From Populus alba (lineage: Eukaryota > Streptophyta > Magnoliopsida > Malpighiales > Salicaceae), in NCBI RefSeq assembly GCF_005239225.2, contig NC_133302.1, positions 7,626,001 to 7,690,000 on the forward strand: a DNA stretch of 64,000 bases. The letters run 5' to 3'. The position numbers were made by a program, and so were the translations under genes. Positions 57,838-64,000 of this stretch are shown piece by piece. Position 1 is the first letter of the stretch, and every line of letters starts with the position of its first letter. Under the pieces are notes generated by a model. It was not told where the DNA came from and did no database searches. It worked only from the letters and a program-made list of their open reading frames with translations.

Positions 57838-57987
57838 ATGGACACCACTCTCGAGAAATTAAAAAAGAATTTTCATGTTTTGCCTCAAGATGCAATAACA
57901 AAAAATTACCGTGTTAGGTATGAGATACTAAGGTTATTAATTCACCTTGGAATTCCTGAAAATATTCGTTGGATAAATGAAGTAAAT
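57838..57987 (+). CDS. Possible first exon of an unrecognised, probably dead gene
   Basis: A 50-codon frame (MDTTLEKLKKNFHVLPQDA ... ENIRWINEVN) ends at a consensus donor AAAT|GTAAGA at 57988. The codons look more protein-like than the surroundings. No continuing exon could be linked, and downstream DNA to 58570 has only broken frames. I do not recognise the family. It may belong with the DC1 pseudogene or be unrelated. Confidence 0.3.
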
Positions 57988-58573
57988 GTAAGATTATCAA
58001 GAGTTTTTCAATTCTTTTATTTTACATATTCCTGAGATAGGTAAAAACACTTTTGCAAAAAAATATCATGTAAAATGACTGAATGTTTGTCACGGATGTG
58101 CTAAATGAACTTGAAAAGCACAATATCTTTTTGTAAGAATGATATCTATAAATCAAGAAAATAAACTACAATTCATTAAGGATTGCCTGAGTAAAGAGTT
58201 TTTAGATAATTTTTTATTGATTCTTAAGACTCATTTTAGTAGAGATATGCATATGTAATTCATTATTTATAATCTCAATTTCATAATGAATATGCTAGAT
58301 ACAGTCTCAGGAATCTAACTAAAAAAGATCTTATTTGTCAATTTTTTAAGGAAACTAGATAAGAAGCCTTTCCCTGATTTATAGAAGGTTTTTAAGCCAT
58401 TCTTGGATATTAAACAAAGGGAAGATATGAACCAACATATAATTGTTCTGACAACAAAAAAAATCCCTCCAGCTGGAGGAACCACCAGAAAATCTGACCC
58501 ATTATCTCGTTTCAGAGACATCAAGGTCTTCATACAGAATCAATGAATTGCTCATGCAATAAGGCATCATCCT

Positions 58574-59479
58574 CTTCCCTTGCCGGATCACCCTCTTACC
58601 CTACTTACAAATCCACCTTCTAGTTCCTGATCGAGCTACCATGTCATTTGTGATCGGTGTAGAGTTATTTCCTCGGGCTTTTCTGTCTACGATGGTAGAG
58701 AAAGTCGATTCAACCTGGATGCCAAACTGCTCTTTCAACTGATGAAAGTAGCCAAACATCAACAAGAAGAATTGTAGTGGATGCAAGCTGTAGCTCTCAG
58801 GTCCTGCCTACGGTTGCATGGACTGCAGATTCTTCCTTCACAAATCCTGTACAGAACTGCCATAAGAAATTCTCTACTAGTAAAACATCAAGTGTCACTG
58901 GATTGATCTCTATTGATTAGTGCCAAGTATCGGTCCTCTCCATCGAATCTCTATGCAAGATCTGCAAAGGTGTTTGGAAAGACTCCTACGTCTGCTTGGA
59001 GTGAAACTTTTGTTATTTTCATCCACAATGAATTCCACTACCACCTAATGTTGAGCATGAACACCATTTCCATTCGCCCTTCCATGTCCATTCATATGTT
59101 GAGGATGACTCTCGGGCGTGTAGTTTGTGAGAAGGAAAGAGATTTAGAACTATTTGCCAACAGCATGCTGTGTAACAAATATCTCGAAATAGTAATCAAA
59201 CGTCATCTAATATCCTAATATCCTTTTTCTAAATGAACATTATACAAAGTTTGATCTATCAGGGAGACACTTCACTAGAGATATACTTGAATGCACGAGG
59301 ATCCATTTAGCACTAGGCTTAACGAGGGATTTGAAAATCTGGTGAATTGTGGGAATTTTTATCCAAGTGATTATGAACAGGAGCATTATGCAAACGTAGA
59401 ACAGCCTGTAATTGCTGAACTAGTTGAAGAAGCTGGTGAAGATCTTCAGTTAAAGATTGAAGAAATAAGAATAAGTTAA
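58574..59479 (+). pseudogene. DC1-domain (Cys/His-rich C1) protein pseudogene
   Basis: Successive frames carry DC1 signatures: HHPLPLPDHPLTLL, then CDRCRV..GFSVYDGRESRFNLDAK, then CSGCKL..GPAYGCMDCRFFLHKSCTELP, then CKICKGVWKDSYVCLE, then VEHEHHFHSPFHVHSYVEDDS and CEKERD. Internal stops (in SSS-stop-SSY, CKL-stop-L, ELP-stop-EI) and frameshifts (near 58770) break it. The last piece, 59291-59479, is an open acidic frame (EDPFSTRLNEGF). Live DC1 proteins are plant zinc-binding signalling proteins, some stress-related. This copy cannot make a full protein. Confidence 0.75.
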
Positions 59480-59975
59480 GAGGTCCCAACTGTTAGAAGC
59501 AATTCATAAGGGGAAATGGCCACAAGAGTTACATACCTGTAGACTTCTGTGATGATGTTTAAAATTACCTATGGTGTGGAGTGGTGATTGGCATGTTGAA
59601 ACAATTGCATTTACCGTAATCCCGTAAACTGAATTGATACAACACCAGTTTACTTGAATTGCTGTTTCATTGTACGCTACAAATGCTTTCAATAACTAAG
59701 ATTGCATGAGAACAGAAGTAAAAGGTCCACAACACTAGCATATACTGTTATCCCCTAAACTGAAAAATGTCACTAGTTAGGAAATTCGCTGTGGAGACTT
59801 TGATTCTTTGCTAGACGGACAGTGTTAACATATGCCATGACCATAAATGTTTACCCCAAAGAAAACATAACTTGAGCTCCAAACTTTCCTGGTCTTCAGT
59901 GACTCTGCATCATCTCATGGGACATGTAACTTCTATTAAGGCTTACTGCATCATCTCCAGGAGCGGTAAACATGT
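59480..59975 (-). other. 3' flank/3' UTR of the PHR1-like gene
   Basis: Balanced-composition DNA between the DC1 relic and the PHR1-like stop codon. It probably holds the 3' UTR; I saw no clear AATAAA on the minus strand. Confidence 0.4.
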
Positions 59976-62904
59976 TCAATTGGATGCAGGATCGGCTGAC
60001 AATGCTGTTGTTTCATCTGTTCTTGGTCGTTTCACTGGTGCTAAACTGGTCTTCTCTTCGTTTTTGTCTACAACCTGACAGTTTCGGTCCTCTGGTGCCT
60101 TTTGCTTTCTGCTTATGCTCTGGGAGCTTTCTTCTAGTAAAGCACTCGCATTACATGTGTCAAACCTTGTTTTGACACAGTCCAGATCTGAGGCTTCTAA
60201 TTTGTCATTTGCAGGTGACTGCTCTAACTTTGATTCTTGAAGGGAAGGGTCGTTTTGGGAGGGGGGAGGAGCCTTTGACCTGTCACCCTCCATCTTTTTT
60301 TGTTTCTCAAACATCTCTTGAAGATACCTCCCCTGTTCCTCAATCCTCAATTGTAAATTTCTCTGGATCTATTGGGGATAAAACATCATTATCAGAACAT
60401 GCCACGCAACAGCAGTTACAAAAACCATGCACGCATTTGTGCAATTTCCACTCCATGAAACTAATATTAATGGTTACCAACTTAACTAATGGTTAGCATT
60501 ACACCTAGACTGTTCCATAAAAGGTAAAAGAAATTGGCATTTAAATTGTAAAACACGGACATAGAAGCTCAAATACCAATAGCATACCTCAAGTTGTTCG
60601 TGGAGTTGCTTCTGGACTTCCATTTGCAATCGCAAAGCTTCTGAGATCTCCATACTCCTGTTTTAGAACAATAGGCCAGCCTAAATTCAGCTTGATAGTC
60701 CATTGTTATAAAAAGCACTCTGGTTTATGAGTGAAGGAAAAATGATGTATTCATATTTTATCTGGTGAGATACTAAAGCACCTAAAGGAGAAGAACATTA
60801 CTTTCCTTCAAGGATTCACAAAAACCAATCGACTCAAAAGTTGACAGGCTAAAGAAAAAGGAGTCCAAAGGTGGTTTTTATTACTTTCTAATCTAAACCT
60901 TTGTAGCTGCACAAACACCATAGTTTTTAGGAAATCTCCTTGAAACCAGAACTGAGAAAGTCATTTTCTCAAATGTCAGCCAGACATAAAAAAGCACATT
61001 CCCTTTCCACCCAACTCCTTCCTCACCTCTGCCTATCTATACTGTCCCCTCCTACGAGAAAAATAAGTGACGATAGAACAAGGGCATTTGGACCATCTGT
61101 TTGGTCTGTTTTGCTTTGTTATGTAATAATTTTTTAATACAGGGAACTTAAACACACACCAAAAAAAAATTTCTAATCATTGTCTGTACATTAGTCATAA
61201 CCGCACTATTAATTCAGCTTTCATCTCAGAGGAAATCTAGTTGTTGTACATTGTATATTTGTAAAACCACTTGGAGATTCCGCCAGCCACCGTTCAAGGA
61301 GAAATATTAGAAACTAAAGTCAGAACTTGAAATAGATGAACTTCTATAACCAAACTAAGCGATATATATTGGATAACTTCGATAACTACAAAGGATTTGA
61401 TACCAGAAAGGTTGATGTCACATTGAAACCATGATAGAGGATAACTTACGTCTTCAAGTCTAGAGATCTCATTTCTTCAACGGGACTCAACTTTTTGTCT
61501 GAAGTTCCTGACAATGGCACAATCATGTTTTTTTAGCCTTAATCCAACAATAAGAAATATAGGGTGACAAAGATACATACAACTACAAAAGGCTTTTGGA
61601 TAAAGCATGTGCGAGAGGTTAGCAAAACTTGTGCATAATGTGAGAAAAGAAAAGGCAGTTAGGGGTTACCTTCAGATGACTCTGGTTTATATCTGGCTGT
61701 TCTGTACTTCTGAATTCAAAGATGATACAAGCTAAATAAGTAAAATATAAAACTAGATTTTTTGAGGAAACAGTACAAGGCAGGGGATTTACATACCTGG
61801 AGGTGGCTTTTGACGTGATAGATAGTCAAGCCTTCAACATTCATCTGCTTTAAGACACCCTTGGGAGTAGCCCCTGTAATTCAAAAATCAAAGTGAGCAT
61901 GACAAGATGCACTCTAGTTTTTTCTGACATAAGCTACAATATAACAAGGAAGACTACGCACTTTCACTACCCCCAAGCTGATTGACAGCTTCCACAAAAG
62001 CCTCATGAAGTTCTGGTGTCCAGCGCATTCGAGATTTTGTTGGTGGTGCAGCCACCAGTGGATTAGTAACAGCACATACTTCTCCACTATGAGCAGTTTG
62101 ATGCTGATGAATTAGGGATTGTTGGACTGAGTTATTAGGAGACGACATCTTGTATATTATATACAGTTTTAAGAAAATAAAAGTAACAAGAGAATGTGAA
62201 AAAAACAAGAATAAACATCAGATGGAGAAATTTTAAAAAAATGTTGGACACCAAGGAGGCATCTTTATGCTGTGTATGCTGCTAATTACTGTATAGTAAC
62301 AAAAACCATAACAATAAGAGGAATAAACCTTCTGTTTGGAATCTTTCATGTTGACATCATTCAGAATTTCACTCCAATTTGGTTCCAGTTCATCATCAAC
62401 AGAGATCAACTGATCTGCCCACTCTTGCCAGTCTATTCTCTTAGCATGATCCTCCGATGCAATGACACCAGCAGTGCTTTCCACCTGACCATTTTGGACA
62501 GGGACATTTTCAACGAAATTAATGAATTCCTGAAGTGGATCTGTAGGCCAGGAGAGATCCTTGTTGTCATCAGAGTGGTTAACGAATGCTGTGGATTGCC
62601 CTTCTGAAAGAGAATAATGGGTTGGTGGAAAATTTCCTCCATCCCTTAGTGACTGAGAAATGAATGGAGAATTACGAGACTGCTTTCCTTGTGGTGAAAC
62701 TGCTGAAACACTCATATCATTTGTAAATCTAGACGATGATGAAACCAAGTGCCCAACACTCCCATTACCAGAACTCAATGGTGATGCCTGCTGAGATGCT
62801 GGATTTCTAATCATTTCCCTTACTGAAGAAACCTGAAAAGAACCAATCAATTTGGCATACTTTTCTTCAACAGTACTAGGAAGAACTAGAGAAGATGACG
62901 ACAT
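59976..62904 (-). CDS. PHR1-like: MYB-CC transcription factor, PHR1/PHL family (466 aa, seven coding exons)
   Basis: Coding exons on the minus strand: 62904-62329, 62148-61962, 61873-61797, 61709-61670, 61507-61450, 60657-60588 and 60368-59976 (1401 nt including stop). Every junction has GT/AG and keeps phase. Residues 230-283 are the single MYB repeat ([37 protein letters not shown]); residues 314-360 form the MYB-CC coiled coil ([40 protein letters not shown]). The N-terminus has a conserved acidic [10 protein letters not shown] motif; the C-terminus is Ser/Lys-rich with KRPR as a possible nuclear signal. Known relatives bind GNATATNC sites, activate phosphate-starvation genes and are held by SPX proteins at high phosphate. 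The start is the first Met after a 3' splice site at 62943. PHR1 versus PHL1-type orthology is not resolved. Confidence 0.92.
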
Positions 62905-62942
62905 CAACTCAGAAACACTGAAGTTTCCCAGCTGATTTACAC

Positions 62943-63993
62943 CTAAACATGAGTAACTAAGGCAGCGAATGAAACTTGGCTCACACCTTATCACCGAGCG
63001 ACAAACGCAGAGAATGAAACCAGCGCCGGCAACACAAACAGCAGACACAAATTTAAATGTTTCCCATCATGGAACAAATAGAAGACACACCAGGAATGAA
63101 ATTTGATTCTGGCACCTGTGAGAAGAAAAAGACCAAATCTAAAATGGTGACATTCATTCTGGTCACCAAAGCTGTTAGCCTACGGCATTTCAGAAATTAT
63201 ACAGCCTACTTCACAGGAGCTGTAAAGTGTATGCAGCTAAATACATTACTAAAGGACATCGAAAAGCAAGTTAGTTCAGTGAGATAAGATTGGAATTGAA
63301 ACAGTCGGTCTCAATATCTCATCAATTTAAGTCAACATGTGTTGGAAACATGAAATATCATAAGGAATTAAGAAAGCAAAATTGTTCAGATGATAATAGT
63401 CACATAAACACTTGAGAAAGAATTATCTGTGAAAACTGGGGGAAAAAAAGCAACAAAAACAAAGACACGATCCTATAAATCAATCACACTACACAATCCA
63501 ACTCAATCAGTTACAGTTAGCCCAAAACCAAATAACATCCATACAGACACCCTAGAAACTAAAATCTGCAGTAGTCAGTAGCATAAACCATCAAAAACTC
63601 CATCGCTGGTAGAGATGATCGTCAAGCTCAACACATCAAAACCACAATTTCCACACACAAAAAAGAAAAAAACAATACCAACCACCCCAAAACAACTCCC
63701 ATCACTGAATTCGACTCAAGATGAATCAAATCACATTAAAACACCATGACCAAAAAAAATCAAAGTAAACCCACAACACAAAAGGGCAATAAATGAGCTA
63801 GCAATCCAACTCACTCAGCCAAAACCTCATGAAAAACACAATGAAATTGACTAAAAGAAAAAAAAAACAAAAAATCTGGGCATCAATCTTTATTAGCTAA
63901 AACAAACAATATCATCAAGATTTCATGATGATTCACATAAAGTATAGAACTTCAAACCCAAAAAAAGCTCTAAATAGGCTCATAAAAACTCAC
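62943..63993 (-). other. 5'-UTR intron of the PHR1-like gene, reaching the window edge
   Basis: A GTGAGT donor on the minus strand at 63993-63988 (TTTTG|GTGAGT) and a TGTTTAG|GTGT acceptor ending at 62943 define a likely 1051-nt intron; the 38-nt leader 62942-62905 precedes the ATG. The non-coding first exon and promoter lie right of the window. The interval 63050-63990 has no coding potential that I believe. Confidence 0.55.
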
Positions 63994-64000
63994 CAAAAGC

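Noticed and set aside
1..64000. tRNA, rRNA or microRNA genes
   Set aside because: I saw no cloverleaf-like or rRNA sequence. Hairpins exist (for example at 18260 and 24430) but belong to transposon ends.

Overview
The window looks like nuclear DNA of a poplar-type tree (Salicaceae, probably Populus). It is AT-rich, plant-style and intron-bearing. It carries a tandem cluster of BED zinc-finger NBS-LRR resistance genes of a type well known from poplar, many copies of an AT-rich MITE that I associate with poplar genomes, and plant Ty3/gypsy, Ty1/copia, hAT-like and CACTA-like remnants. The species call is inference; no alignment was run.

Region 1 (1-26.1 kb) is a BED-NLR cluster built by tandem duplication. 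Gene 1 (3-3587, 5' end outside the window) and gene 2 (12430-15876, complete) are full-length paralogues. Gene 3 (23336-23806) is a BED-only relic that stops before the NB-ARC. The same 5'-UTR exon occurs three times: at 12 kb (gene 2), at 22.9 kb (gene 3) and as an orphan at 10.2 kb. The two long spacers (4.0-10.4 kb and 16.3-23.0 kb) are duplicates of each other. Each therefore shows insertions in the other: a 1988-bp solo LTR with perfect 5-bp target duplication and intact empty site, and an 898-bp hAT-like element with 8-bp target duplication. Gene 3 sits between the arms of a large inverted repeat, beside CACTA-like subterminal repeats.

Region 2 (26.1-36.5 kb) holds two nearly identical minus-strand AAA-ATPase genes (BCS1/OM66/ASD-like family), about 6.7 kb apart. 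The second has a frameshift that removes its Lys/Glu-rich C-terminal tail.

Region 3 (36.5-57.8 kb) has no credible protein gene. It consists of repeated copies of the DNA that lies upstream of the AAA-ATPase genes (blocks starting near 30.0, 36.9, 43.2, 47.2 and 50.0 kb), with MITEs, an Athila-like gypsy leader/gag piece, a broken gypsy integrase and a second solo LTR of the family found at 4.5 kb.

Region 4 (57.8-64 kb) has a dead DC1-domain gene and, on the minus strand, a complete seven-coding-exon MYB-CC transcription factor gene of the PHR1/PHL phosphate-starvation family. The 5'-UTR intron of that gene runs to the window edge.

Functionally the window joins an immune-receptor cluster, a stress-type membrane AAA-ATPase pair and a phosphate-response regulator. 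Nothing in the sequence shows that they act in one pathway. The most informative content is the duplication record: paralogous spacers act as built-in empty-site controls for transposon insertions, promoter reshuffling and gene decay.
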